Origin: an uncultured SAR86 cluster bacterium
GTDB lineage: Bacteria > Pseudomonadota > Gammaproteobacteria > Magnimaribacterales > AG-339-G14
DNA length: 57,202 nucleotides
Assembly: GCA_902514765.1 (NCBI GenBank)
Contig: CABXSA010000001.1
Location: 77,180-134,381, forward strand
Reading direction: 5' to 3'
Numbering within the stretch: position 1 is the stretch's first letter; the number at the start of each line of letters is the position of its first letter. The notes under the pieces were generated by a model. That model saw only the letters and a program-made list of their open reading frames with translations. It made no database searches and was not told the DNA's origin. This document shows, piece after piece, positions 11,296 through 20,280 of the stretch. Both the position numbers and the translations under genes were made by a program.

Positions 11296-11697
11296 ATAGA
11301 AAAAACTTTCATCACTTCCGGCAGGATTCTATTAGGCTTATATTTTTTGCTTCCAGGGATCTCTAAAATTCCAGCTTATGCAGCTACAGCTGAATACATG
11401 CTGCTTCACAATATTCCTTTAGCAAGTATTCTCTTGCCAATCACAATAGTCTTGCAATTGTTTTTAGGAACTGCACTCATCATAGGCTATCGCATAAAAG
11501 AAGCTGCTTTGATTCTTGCTGCATTGACCATTTTCATTAATATCGGTGTGCACGATTTTTGGAATGAGTATCCGAATACAGATGCAGGACACGAAACTCA
11601 GAACTTTGTTAAGAATTTAGGAATCTTTGCTGGTTTGATAGCGCTCAGTGCAGCTCATAAAGTTAGCCAATGGAAACTTTTTCCTAACGCTAAATAA
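11296..11697 (+). CDS. DoxX family membrane protein with apparent non-canonical (ATA) start
   Basis: The reading frame upstream of TTG 11347 encodes (I/M)EKTFITSGRILLGLYFLLPGISKIPAY; RBS-like AAGGAGAG at 11283-11290; no ATG/GTG/TTG in frame upstream. Confidence 0.65.
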   Translation: MEKTFITSGRILLGLYFLLPGISKIPAYAATAEYMLLHNIPLASILLPITIVLQLFLGTALIIGYRIKEAALILAALTIFINIGVHDFWNEYPNTDAGHETQNFVKNLGIFAGLIALSAAHKVSQWKLFPNAK

Positions 11698-11732
11698 AAA
11701 ACGACTGGTCTTAAAAAACCTTTATTAAATTT

Positions 11733-13145
11733 TTATTTTGCCAAACTTTTCCAATTTGAATTTTGTTCAAGCTGAAAACTCAGTTTGAGTAGCAGCCTAT
11801 CTTCTCCCAAGCGACTTGAAAGCTGAATTCCTATAGGCAGACCTTTTGAGTCTGTGCAGCATGGCAAAGTAATAGCAGGCGCACCCGATATGTTTTGATA
11901 CTTTGTGAATGGAAGAAAATCATTAATTCTTTCCCAATGTTCTTGCCCGCTAACCTCGGGGCCAAAAAATCCTAGCTTTGGGACTGTAGTACCAAGAGTA
12001 GGGGTTAAAAGGATATCGAAATTTTGCATAAAAATTTCGTATTGAGACACGAAACGTCTTAGACGCCAAAATGCTGCAGGAATTTTATGAATGTTTTTCC
12101 AATGACGAGCTATAAGATATTTTGGCCATTGCTCTAATTGCGTATGATCAAATTTCGGGCTGAGTTCCTTGCCTACAGAATATCTTATTAAGAAACCAAA
12201 GTGAGCCCACAACAACCAAAAATCTTCATCAAATTTGCTATAAAAAGGATTAGATATCATTTCAACTTCGTGGCCAAGAGAATCGCATAGCCTAGCAACA
12301 TCATGAGTTGCATGAACCAACTCGCCAGAACTATTTTCACCGAGACAATTTTCTGTCAATACCGCAATTTTTAACTTTTCAGGAAATGACTCCGAGATGT
12401 TGCCTATTGGCGGATATTCATCAGCTGGAATGTTTTTTTCAATTTCGGAATGAAATGTCCATGTATCTCTTACAGATCTCGTAACAACACCATCATGCAA
12501 GATGTTTGCAGGCAAGTAACCAGGCACCTCTTTATCTTTGATTCGGCCTCTAGATGCTTTAAGTCCGACTAATCCGCAACATGATGCAGGTATTCGAATA
12601 GAACCAGCTCCATCATTTGCATGAGCTATAGGAATAACTCCGGCAGCGACCAATGCAGAACTTCCCCCAGATGATCCGCCAGTAGAATAAGCTGTGTTCC
12701 ATGGATTACAAGTTGCTCCAAATCGTAAGCTCTCAGTAGTTCCAGTTAAGCCAAACTCAGGAGTAGTCGTGGTCCCTAGGCAATTAAGACCAGTGCCTAT
12801 AATCTGTTTTGCTGCTTTTGAATATTTATCTGAAGACTCTCCTGGAAGACTTCTGCTCCCTAAATACAAAGGAAGATTTGGCACTTCATCAGTATCTTTA
12901 ATAAAAGTTGGTACGCCTTGAAAAAATCCAGAAAAAGACTTTTCTGAATTTGCTTGAGCTTCATCAAAATTTTCTACAGCAATGGCATTCAGTTTTGGAT
13001 TCACTGTCTTGGCGCGCTTTATTGCATCTCGTGTAACAGTTTTAGCATCCAATTCACCTTTTAGTATCTTCTCAGCAATCCCAATAGCATCATCTTCACC
13101 AAGTGAATCATCTTGAAAAGCACTAACGTTAATTTCTGAATCCAT
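11733..13145 (-). CDS. Amidase (amidase-signature family)
   Basis: GGSSGGSSALVAAGVIPIAHANDGAGSIRIPASCCGLVGLKASRGR signature. Confidence 0.92.
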   Translation of the reverse strand: MDSEINVSAFQDDSLGEDDAIGIAEKILKGELDAKTVTRDAIKRAKTVNPKLNAIAVENFDEAQANSEKSFSGFFQGVPTFIKDTDEVPNLPLYLGSRSLPGESSDKYSKAAKQIIGTGLNCLGTTTTPEFGLTGTTESLRFGATCNPWNTAYSTGGSSGGSSALVAAGVIPIAHANDGAGSIRIPASCCGLVGLKASRGRIKDKEVPGYLPANILHDGVVTRSVRDTWTFHSEIEKNIPADEYPPIGNISESFPEKLKIAVLTENCLGENSSGELVHATHDVARLCDSLGHEVEMISNPFYSKFDEDFWLLWAHFGFLIRYSVGKELSPKFDHTQLEQWPKYLIARHWKNIHKIPAAFWRLRRFVSQYEIFMQNFDILLTPTLGTTVPKLGFFGPEVSGQEHWERINDFLPFTKYQNISGAPAITLPCCTDSKGLPIGIQLSSRLGEDRLLLKLSFQLEQNSNWKSLAK

Positions 13146-13272
13146 TTCTCTCTATATAAATATAAACCCAATTTACTATAATGGATGCCTAGCTTGAGGA
13201 AATAAAGCAAAAAATTAGATATGTCTGAAATTAAACAGAACATTAGCAAAAAAGATTTCAGCAAAAGATTCA

Positions 13273-13671
13273 GTGATACTTAGTAAATTATTAATTTTTC
13301 TTAGTCTTTTTTTTGTCGATTTTATTAAGGGCGCCGAAGTAAATTCTTGGGAGTGCGGAAACTTTGAAGGCGCAAATATTATTGGCGATGGCGAAATTTA
13401 TCTTGGAAAACTTGGACCAAATTGGTTAACAGATTCCATATTTAACACTTCATCTGAGTATGCAAGCACTTGGTCATCTGAGAGCATATTCAATGATAGA
13501 AGTAAGTTTGGTGATTCTTATTCAGATACATCTGTTTTTAATGATCGTGCTAGCAATCCTCCTAAAATAATCTCAAACTCGCTTATAGTTGGACTTCTTT
13601 CAATAGGCCCATCATGGGATAACGAACGATTTTCTCCTTACGATTTTAAATACACTTGTGATTGGGATTAA
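13273..13671 (+). CDS. Predicted secreted protein with degenerate internal repeats
   Basis: GTG start with signal-like LLIFLSLFFVDFIKGAE; repeats SIFNTSSEYASTWSSESIFNDRSKFGDSYSDTSVFNDRASNPPKII. Confidence 0.6.
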   Translation: MILSKLLIFLSLFFVDFIKGAEVNSWECGNFEGANIIGDGEIYLGKLGPNWLTDSIFNTSSEYASTWSSESIFNDRSKFGDSYSDTSVFNDRASNPPKIISNSLIVGLLSIGPSWDNERFSPYDFKYTCDWD

Positions 13672-13707
13672 GAAATAACAAGAAAATTTGACCGATATTA
13701 AAAAGAA

Positions 13708-13755
13708 TTCTCCTCAGACAAATTGAAAATTATTTTAGAATTCATCTGAGAAGAA
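13708..13755. terminator. Possible bidirectional hairpin between convergent genes
   Basis: TTCTCCTCAGA (13708-13718) versus TCTGAGAAGAA (13745-13755), 10/11 complementary; loop of about 26 nt. Confidence 0.3.
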
Positions 13756-13766
13756 CTTAGTAATTT

Positions 13767-14129
13767 TTAATTTAGATTATATTTGAAATTAACTTGAAAA
13801 TTATTTTCAGGCAATCTTAGATCGCTTGAATTAAAAGAATTTAATTTTTCATTTGAGTCATTAATAAAGTTGACTTCAAACCTACTTGTTTTAGAAAAAT
13901 TTTTAACTAGAACCTCACTTTTTTCTTCATTTTGGTCTCCTTTATCCCTTGTAAAGTAATAGGCTAGTCCTCCGACGAGAGCAATGACTCCTGCTATGAC
14001 CAATCCATCGCTTCCACCATAACCGCCACCGCCGGAATTATTATTGTTTGTTTCATTGCCACCTTCGCCTGTGTAAGCAAAGCTGAGTTGCGATATAGCT
14101 AAGCCAAGTGTCAATATAAATACTTTCAT
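13767..14129 (-). CDS. Predicted exported/membrane glycine-rich protein
   Basis: Signal-like MKVFILTLGLAISQLSFA, then NNNNSGGGGYGGSDGLVIAGVIALVGGLAYYF. Confidence 0.6.
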   Translation of the reverse strand: MKVFILTLGLAISQLSFAYTGEGGNETNNNNSGGGGYGGSDGLVIAGVIALVGGLAYYFTRDKGDQNEEKSEVLVKNFSKTSRFEVNFINDSNEKLNSFNSSDLRLPENNFQVNFKYNLN

Positions 14130-14430
14130 ACTTTTCTCCTTACTGTTGATGATTAAATCCTTGGAATTATATGATTCCGTTTTAGCATCCTTCTTTTAAA
14201 TCGCGGCAATAGGATCAAATTACGATTAAATTATTTTAAATCTAAACAAAATTTATATAAGGAAAAGTTAAAAAGTTATTTATATTTATAACTTTATGAA
14301 ATAAGAATGATGACATCTGAAAAGAAGTAATCTAAAAAAATTTTTAGAATTTTTTCTCTTTGAAATTAAATTCACTTCCAGTCGCTTAGGCCGCTCTGAA
14401 GCTACAAGAAAGGAAAAGGTTGTGACTAAA

Positions 14431-14745
14431 TTATTTCTGAAATAATTCCTCAAGTTTTTCTTGAGAAATTTTTGAACAAATACCAGCTCCCTCCCAATAT
14501 GTATCATCGGTTCCAAAAAGCGATCTAAAATTTATTTCTTGCTTTTGTCGATATACAAAGGAGTGAATGAGGTTACAGTTAATTGATTTGGCATGTTTCG
14601 CCATTTCAAATTTTAAGTCCCCGAGGTTTTTAAGCATCGCATGGCCCAAAATGCCATCCAGTTTTGTATTTAAATGTTCTATATCTTCAACAGAATCTAA
14701 TTCAGATTCTGTAAAATAGACTTCATTCTTTTCAGTTATCCGCAT
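14431..14745 (-). CDS. Hypothetical protein
   Basis: 104 aa ORF, 8 nt downstream of the DUF4177-like ORF on the same strand. Confidence 0.5.
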   Translation of the reverse strand: MRITEKNEVYFTESELDSVEDIEHLNTKLDGILGHAMLKNLGDLKFEMAKHAKSINCNLIHSFVYRQKQEINFRSLFGTDDTYWEGAGICSKISQEKLEELFQK

Positions 14746-14753
14746 ACTTAACT

Positions 14754-14945
14754 TTATTTGTCTCTTTCAAAAACAACAATCATTTCTTCTCTTGCACCCG
14801 TTAATCCCGGAATGGTTGCTGTTGCTATGGAAACTACTTCCCATCCTTCTTCCGCATAAGCATTGATCCCTTCTTCTAGTTTTTCGGGATCAAATTTTGA
14901 ACTTAACCATTTATCTTTTTGTGACATTACTTTATATTCTTTCAT
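14754..14945 (-). CDS. DUF4177-like small protein
   Basis: MKEYKVMSQKDKWLSSKFDPEKLEEGINAYAEEGWEVVSIATATIPG...REEMIVVFERD. Confidence 0.75.
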   Translation of the reverse strand: MKEYKVMSQKDKWLSSKFDPEKLEEGINAYAEEGWEVVSIATATIPGLTGAREEMIVVFERDK

Positions 14946-14985
14946 GTTAATCTCCTCAAATATTTAAAATCTCAGAATACCACAA

Positions 14986-16191
14986 ATGACAATGTCTAAC
15001 TTTACCGTTAACAACGCAAGTACTTTAAAGTTGCCTCAAGTAAATTGGCCTGACAAAACATCAAATCCAACAAAATTCTTTAAGGATCTTAAATATGCTT
15101 TATCAGAATATGGATTTATGGTTTTAACAAATGCCCCGGGATTATCAGATGATTTTCAAAAAAAGGCATTTTCCGAAGTAAGAGGATTTTTTAATTCATC
15201 TAGAGAGTTAAAAAAAACAGCATATATTGCAAAAACACCTTATTTCAGGGGCTACAGTCTGCCAACTCCACCTGATAGCGGCTTTGGGCAAGTAATCGAA
15301 GCTTTTCAATATGGGTTCGAGCAAGAACCTTTTTGCGAACATGACGATAAAACTCAACCTATTCACCGCCGCCTTTTTCGTGGTCCAAATACTTGGCCAG
15401 ACGCCGAAGCATTTCCTGGTTTTAGGCCTTTGATTGACGATTTAAACTCTCGCTATCATCGCTTAACTCATTTGCTTGGCGAAGCCATAGTTGAATCTTT
15501 AGGTCAGGATGTATCAGCATTTCATAAATACTTTGATTTCGAAGATCCTGATTTGGCAGCAAGTCTAAATCATAATTACAGCATTGCAGCATATGCAGAA
15601 GAAGACAGAGACAAGGTAAGAAAAGAATATGATAAGTTCAACAGCAATAAGGTAGGGGCGCACATTGATGGCCCTCCTTTCATAGCTTTATTAATTAACG
15701 ATCGTCCTGGACTACAAGTAATAGCAGCTGAGGGAAAGTGGATTGATGCGCCGGTCACTTGCAGGACAGGACCTGGAGATTATCACGTTCCTGTAATTCC
15801 AGGGTCAGTTATAGTGAATACAGGAGGAACTTTGATGCATTTAAGCGAAGGTAAATATTCTGCAACTCTTCATAGAGTCAATACCACCTTGATACCTGAA
15901 GGCGAGACTCGAATTTCAATGCCTTATTTTTTAATTCCTAAAATGGAAGGAGATTTAATTCCTTTTGGCACCTCAAAGGTTGAAGCAGTTGGCGCTGGTG
16001 GATATGAGTCAGGTCGCGATAGAGGCGCAAATGCAAGTGTAAATAGAATGGGCACTTTCCCACAGGTGACCAGACGTTGGTGGGCAGAAGAATTTGTTGA
16101 ACTAAGCCAAAAACAACGAGACGAAGTTAAGGCTGAAACTCAAGCTGCTATAAAACTGGCTAAGGAAAGAGGGGAAAGATTCAAAAAATGA
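14986..16191 (+). CDS. Isopenicillin N synthase-like 2-oxoglutarate/Fe(II) oxygenase
   Basis: DIOX_N-like N-terminus (YGFMVLTNAPGLSDDFQ); HID metal motif (GAHIDG), distal H in TLHRVN, RISMPYF. Confidence 0.85.
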   Translation: MTMSNFTVNNASTLKLPQVNWPDKTSNPTKFFKDLKYALSEYGFMVLTNAPGLSDDFQKKAFSEVRGFFNSSRELKKTAYIAKTPYFRGYSLPTPPDSGFGQVIEAFQYGFEQEPFCEHDDKTQPIHRRLFRGPNTWPDAEAFPGFRPLIDDLNSRYHRLTHLLGEAIVESLGQDVSAFHKYFDFEDPDLAASLNHNYSIAAYAEEDRDKVRKEYDKFNSNKVGAHIDGPPFIALLINDRPGLQVIAAEGKWIDAPVTCRTGPGDYHVPVIPGSVIVNTGGTLMHLSEGKYSATLHRVNTTLIPEGETRISMPYFLIPKMEGDLIPFGTSKVEAVGAGGYESGRDRGANASVNRMGTFPQVTRRWWAEEFVELSQKQRDEVKAETQAAIKLAKERGERFKK

Positions 16192-16266
16192 AAGATCATA
16201 TAAAGAATGTCTTTCTTTTTTATAAGTAAAGCGTTTACAATATTTTAAAATATTTGGGAGAAAATT

Positions 16267-16635
16267 ATGTTTGAAGCATTAAAAAACTACGCGGACTTTA
16301 ACGGTCGTGCACGCAGAAAAGAATACTGGTTGTTTTATCTATTTGTAATTCTTGGATACATAGTAACAGCAGTTATAGATCTTATGACAGGAACCCTTGA
16401 TGAAATGTCTGGAGTTGGAATTTTATCAGGATTATTTTTCTTGGGTGTCATTATTCCAAATTTGGCTGTAACGATTAGACGGCTTCATGATCAAGACAGA
16501 AGCGGCTGGTGGATACTTATTGGAGTTATTCCTTTGGTTGGACCATTAGTTTTATTTGTTTTCATGTGCTTACCAGGCACTACTGGAGATAATCGCTTCG
16601 GAGCAGATCCAATCTTAAGCGAAAACTTTTCTTAA
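16267..16635 (+). CDS. DUF805 family membrane protein
   Basis: YADFNGRARRKEYWLFYLFVILGY, TIRRLHDQDRSGWWILI, TTGDNRFGADP. Confidence 0.92.
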   Translation: MFEALKNYADFNGRARRKEYWLFYLFVILGYIVTAVIDLMTGTLDEMSGVGILSGLFFLGVIIPNLAVTIRRLHDQDRSGWWILIGVIPLVGPLVLFVFMCLPGTTGDNRFGADPILSENFS

Positions 16636-16640
16636 AAAAA

Positions 16641-16664
16641 ATGTGCATGCTTAGGCATGCACAT
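16641..16664. terminator. Perfect 10-bp stem hairpin, A-tract on the left side (terminator-like on minus strand)
   Basis: ATGTGCATGC-TTAG-GCATGCACAT; preceded by an A-run, no T-run on the + side. Confidence 0.5.
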
Positions 16665-16789
16665 TAAGCTAGATAATCTCTTTTTGAGTCCATCAGTCTA
16701 ATAGATTTTTAAATCTAAAAAAGAAAGTTCTAAATTAATTTATTGCACATACTTTTTCCTGTTGATAATCTCCTAGACGGAGAGAAATT

Positions 16790-18424
16790 ATGGATAAGAC
16801 TTTTGATTATGTAGTTGTTGGAGCAGGTAGCTCCGGATGTGTGATGGCCAACAGGCTTTCAGAGAATGGCAAGAATTCGGTATTAATTTTAGAAGCAGGC
16901 GGGAAGGATAAAAACATGTTTATACACATGCCTTCTGGATATTCACAAATAGTTCCCACCAAAAATGACTTCAATTATGGGTTTGAAACCGAACCAGAAG
17001 AAACTACTAATAATCGTCCCTTATATTGGCCGAGGGGGAGAGGCTGGGGAGGTTCTTCTTCAATCAATGCGATGATTTACATCAGAGGACATGCTTATGA
17101 TTATGATTTGTGGAGACAACAGGGTAATGAAGGCTGGTCTTATGATGATGTTCTGCCTTATTTTAAGAAGGCAGAAAATTTCCACGGCGACGGAGATGAA
17201 GAATTTCATGGTTATAGCGGACCGCTGCATGTAAAAAAATCTGATAGAGAAGATGATCTGCTTCTTGATAAATTTATCGAAGCGGGGGATCAAGCTGGCT
17301 TTCCATTAACTAGAGACTTTAATGGAAAAGAACAAGAAGGTTTTTCTAGATATGAACATACGATAAACGATACTCCTAGAGGTCCTAGAAGATGGAGTTC
17401 AGCCCAAGCCTATCTACATCCAGCATTAAAAAGAAAAAACCTATTTAACGAAACTAATGTGACTGTAGATAAGTTGATATTTGATGGTAAAAAAGTAAAA
17501 GGCATAGAGTACGTCACTTCAAAAGGAGTAAGAACTTCCTGTTTTGTAAACCGCGAAGTGATTCTTTCTGCAGGAGCATTGGGCTCACCACAAATTCTGA
17601 TGCGAAGCGGTATTGGCGATTCAAGTGATATTACCAAGCATGGGATTGAAATGGTTCACGAACTCAAAGGGGTGGGGAAAAACTTACAAGATCATTATGG
17701 GGTAACCAGTGCTTTTTATGCGACGCAACCTGTCACTCTTCATAGATCAGCTTCCTGGTTAAGCACCCAAATAGCTGGAATAAAATATTTATTATTTGGT
17801 ACGGGAGATGCTGCCTACCCTCCATGTAGTGGGGGTGCATTCATTAAGTCTAGCCCCGAGAAAGATTTACCTGATACCCAATTACATTACGTATCTGTTC
17901 AAAGTCAGGATCAACATTTTAGAGAAGGAGTTACCTTGGATCATGGATTCGGCTGTATAGCATACATTTGTAGACCACAGAGCAGGGGCCACTTAACTTT
18001 GAAAAGTTCAGATGCAAATGATGAGCCATTGCTTTATCCCAACTATCTTTCTGAGGAGGAAGACGTCATTGATACTAGGAATGCTTTTAGAGAAACAAGA
18101 AGAATTCTCATGCAGCCGGCTTTTGAGCCATATCGAGGTGAGCCATCTAAACCTGGACCAGACTTTAATTTCGATGATGATGACGAGCTGGACAATTGGA
18201 TTAGAGAGACGGGCGAAACTTTATATCATCCGGTGAGCACTTGTAAGATGGGAAGCGATGAAATGAGCGTAGTTGATGACAAATTAAAGGTTCACGGAAT
18301 AGATGGATTGAGAGTTGTTGATGCCTCAATCATGCCCACTTTAATTGCTGGAAATACAAATGCTCCAGCTATCATGATTGCTGAAAAAGCTGCTGATTTA
18401 ATCAATCAAGCCTCTGCTTCTTAA
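16790..18424 (+). CDS. GMC family FAD-dependent oxidoreductase (choline dehydrogenase-like)
   Basis: YVVVGAGSSGCVMANRLSE, RGRGWGGSSSINAMIYIRG, HPVSTCKMG, C-terminal NTNAPAIMIAEKAADLI. Confidence 0.95.
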   Translation: MDKTFDYVVVGAGSSGCVMANRLSENGKNSVLILEAGGKDKNMFIHMPSGYSQIVPTKNDFNYGFETEPEETTNNRPLYWPRGRGWGGSSSINAMIYIRGHAYDYDLWRQQGNEGWSYDDVLPYFKKAENFHGDGDEEFHGYSGPLHVKKSDREDDLLLDKFIEAGDQAGFPLTRDFNGKEQEGFSRYEHTINDTPRGPRRWSSAQAYLHPALKRKNLFNETNVTVDKLIFDGKKVKGIEYVTSKGVRTSCFVNREVILSAGALGSPQILMRSGIGDSSDITKHGIEMVHELKGVGKNLQDHYGVTSAFYATQPVTLHRSASWLSTQIAGIKYLLFGTGDAAYPPCSGGAFIKSSPEKDLPDTQLHYVSVQSQDQHFREGVTLDHGFGCIAYICRPQSRGHLTLKSSDANDEPLLYPNYLSEEEDVIDTRNAFRETRRILMQPAFEPYRGEPSKPGPDFNFDDDDELDNWIRETGETLYHPVSTCKMGSDEMSVVDDKLKVHGIDGLRVVDASIMPTLIAGNTNAPAIMIAEKAADLINQASAS

Positions 18425-18428
18425 AGAT

Positions 18429-18950
18429 ATGAGAAGAATTATTACCGGCCACAATGCAGAAGGTAAGTCCGTAATTTCCATAGACGGCCCTCCAGCAAGA
18501 TCAATAGGCGAAGAGGCAGGAGGTTTATTTGAAATTTGGAATACAGATGGATCCGGTTTTGACACAAAATCAAAGACAGATCGTGCAGATATAGATATTC
18601 TTCTTTCTCCTTCTAAAGGCGGGACCAAGTTTAGATATTTTCAGATAAATCCTATTCCAGAAGGAATTCCTCAAGAAGCTATTGAAGCAGCTACAGCAGA
18701 GGCTTTCGAAAAAATAGGCGCCGCTCATCACAGAGTGGATACTTCCAGAAATGCTGCCATGCATGAAACTGACACAATTGATTACATCATTCTTTTGAAG
18801 GGCGATGTAAGCCTGATTCTTGATGAAGAAGAAGTTAGGTTAAAGCCTCATGATGTCGTTGTGCAAAGAAGAACCAACCACGCCTGGGTTAATCATGGTA
18901 CCGAGCCTGCTTTATTGATTGCAGTTCTCATAGACAGTAACTTGGTTTAA
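18429..18950 (+). CDS. Cupin domain protein
   Basis: MHETDTIDYIILLKGDVSLILDEEEVRLKPHDVVVQRRTNHAWVNHGTEPALLIAVLID. Confidence 0.88.
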   Translation: MRRIITGHNAEGKSVISIDGPPARSIGEEAGGLFEIWNTDGSGFDTKSKTDRADIDILLSPSKGGTKFRYFQINPIPEGIPQEAIEAATAEAFEKIGAAHHRVDTSRNAAMHETDTIDYIILLKGDVSLILDEEEVRLKPHDVVVQRRTNHAWVNHGTEPALLIAVLIDSNLV

Positions 18951-19034
18951 CAAATTGAAATTCTCGCTTTTTGGCATTCAAAAAAATTGTAACGTCGGTG
19001 TTTTTTATTTAGACTGCATTTCCGGAGATAAATT

Positions 19035-19430
19035 ATGAACGTGCAACTTTTTACCGACAAACTGGCAATATCATTGTCAACAATTTGTGTATTGCATTGC
19101 CTATTCACGCCCTCTTTTCTAATTTTGTCTTCCTGGTTCGTTGCCTTTTCTTTAAACAATGAATTTGTGCACTTCTCAATTTTATTTGCCGCTGTTCCAG
19201 TGAGTGCCTATGCGCTAATCAGGGGTTATTCAAATCACGATAAGCTGTCTTATTTTCTCTTTGGTATTTTTGGATTGTCTGTTCTAGTTTTCGCGGTATT
19301 AACAGCAAGTATTTTTGGCGAAATTGTAGAAAAATCTCTTACGATTCTAGGCTCTTTATTTGTTATTTATGCCCACTATAAAAATCACCAGATTTGTAAA
19401 GAATTAGACTGTGACTGTCACGAAGCTTAA
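19035..19430 (+). CDS. MerC-domain membrane protein
   Basis: DKLAISLSTICVLHCLFTPSFLIL, four hydrophobic segments, C-terminal HKNHQICKELDCDCHEA-type tail (HYKNHQICKELDCDCHEA). Confidence 0.85.
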   Translation: MNVQLFTDKLAISLSTICVLHCLFTPSFLILSSWFVAFSLNNEFVHFSILFAAVPVSAYALIRGYSNHDKLSYFLFGIFGLSVLVFAVLTASIFGEIVEKSLTILGSLFVIYAHYKNHQICKELDCDCHEA

Positions 19431-20220
19431 ATTAGATAAAAATTTTTCTTCAAAAAATTTTTTTATACTTTTAATATTATTTTTCAGTTTTTCTCTTTCA
19501 GCAGACCCCTTGCAGAAAGCAGTCAATAATGAATTTCGTGATTTAAAAAATACATCAAGAGATATATATCGAAATCCTTACGAGACATTGTCTTTTTTTG
19601 AGCTGGAACCATCTATGACTGTAGTAGAGCTTTCTCCTGGCGGAGGTTGGTACACTGAAATTTTAGCTAGTTACTTGGATAATTCAGGAACCTTGATTGC
19701 GGCGCATTTCGACAGAAACTCATCAAATAATTTTTTAAAAAAAAGCAGAGAAAACTTCGAAAAAAAAATTAGTTCAGAAGCAATTTATAACAAAGTAAAG
19801 ATAGTAGATCTAACCTCTAAACTATCAGAGCCTGGATCGGCAGATGCAGTCCTTACTTTTAGAAATCTCCATAACTGGCTTGGACCGATGATGGATAAAG
19901 TTTTTTCAAATGCTTTTGTGGCACTTAAATCAGGAGGGATTTTTGGTGTTGTTGAGCATAGAGCCTTGAAAGGTACTTCAATTCAAGATATGAAAAAAAG
20001 TGGCTACGTTACAGAAGACCATGCTATAGAAATTGCAAAAAAACATGGTTTCAGGTTAGTTTCTAGATCTGAAATAAACGCTAATCCTAAAGATAATAAA
20101 AATCATCCAAAAGGAGTTTGGACTTTACCGCCTTCTTTGAGACTTAAAGAAAAAAATCAGGATAAATATGTCGCTATCGGAGAAAGCGACAGAATGACTC
20201 TTCTGTTCAAAAAACCATAA
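19411..20220 (+). CDS. Exported class I SAM methyltransferase-like protein (COG4798-like)
   Basis: Signal-like FFILLILFFSFSLSADP; MTVVELSPGGGWYTEILASYL; ADAVLTFRNLHNWL; GTG start overlapping merC by 20 nt. Confidence 0.78.
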   Translation: MTVTKLKLDKNFSSKNFFILLILFFSFSLSADPLQKAVNNEFRDLKNTSRDIYRNPYETLSFFELEPSMTVVELSPGGGWYTEILASYLDNSGTLIAAHFDRNSSNNFLKKSRENFEKKISSEAIYNKVKIVDLTSKLSEPGSADAVLTFRNLHNWLGPMMDKVFSNAFVALKSGGIFGVVEHRALKGTSIQDMKKSGYVTEDHAIEIAKKHGFRLVSRSEINANPKDNKNHPKGVWTLPPSLRLKEKNQDKYVAIGESDRMTLLFKKP

Positions 20221-20280
20221 GACTATTCTTTTCATAATCTTAAATTTGGCAAATCAAATAAAAATTATTATCATTTTTAA

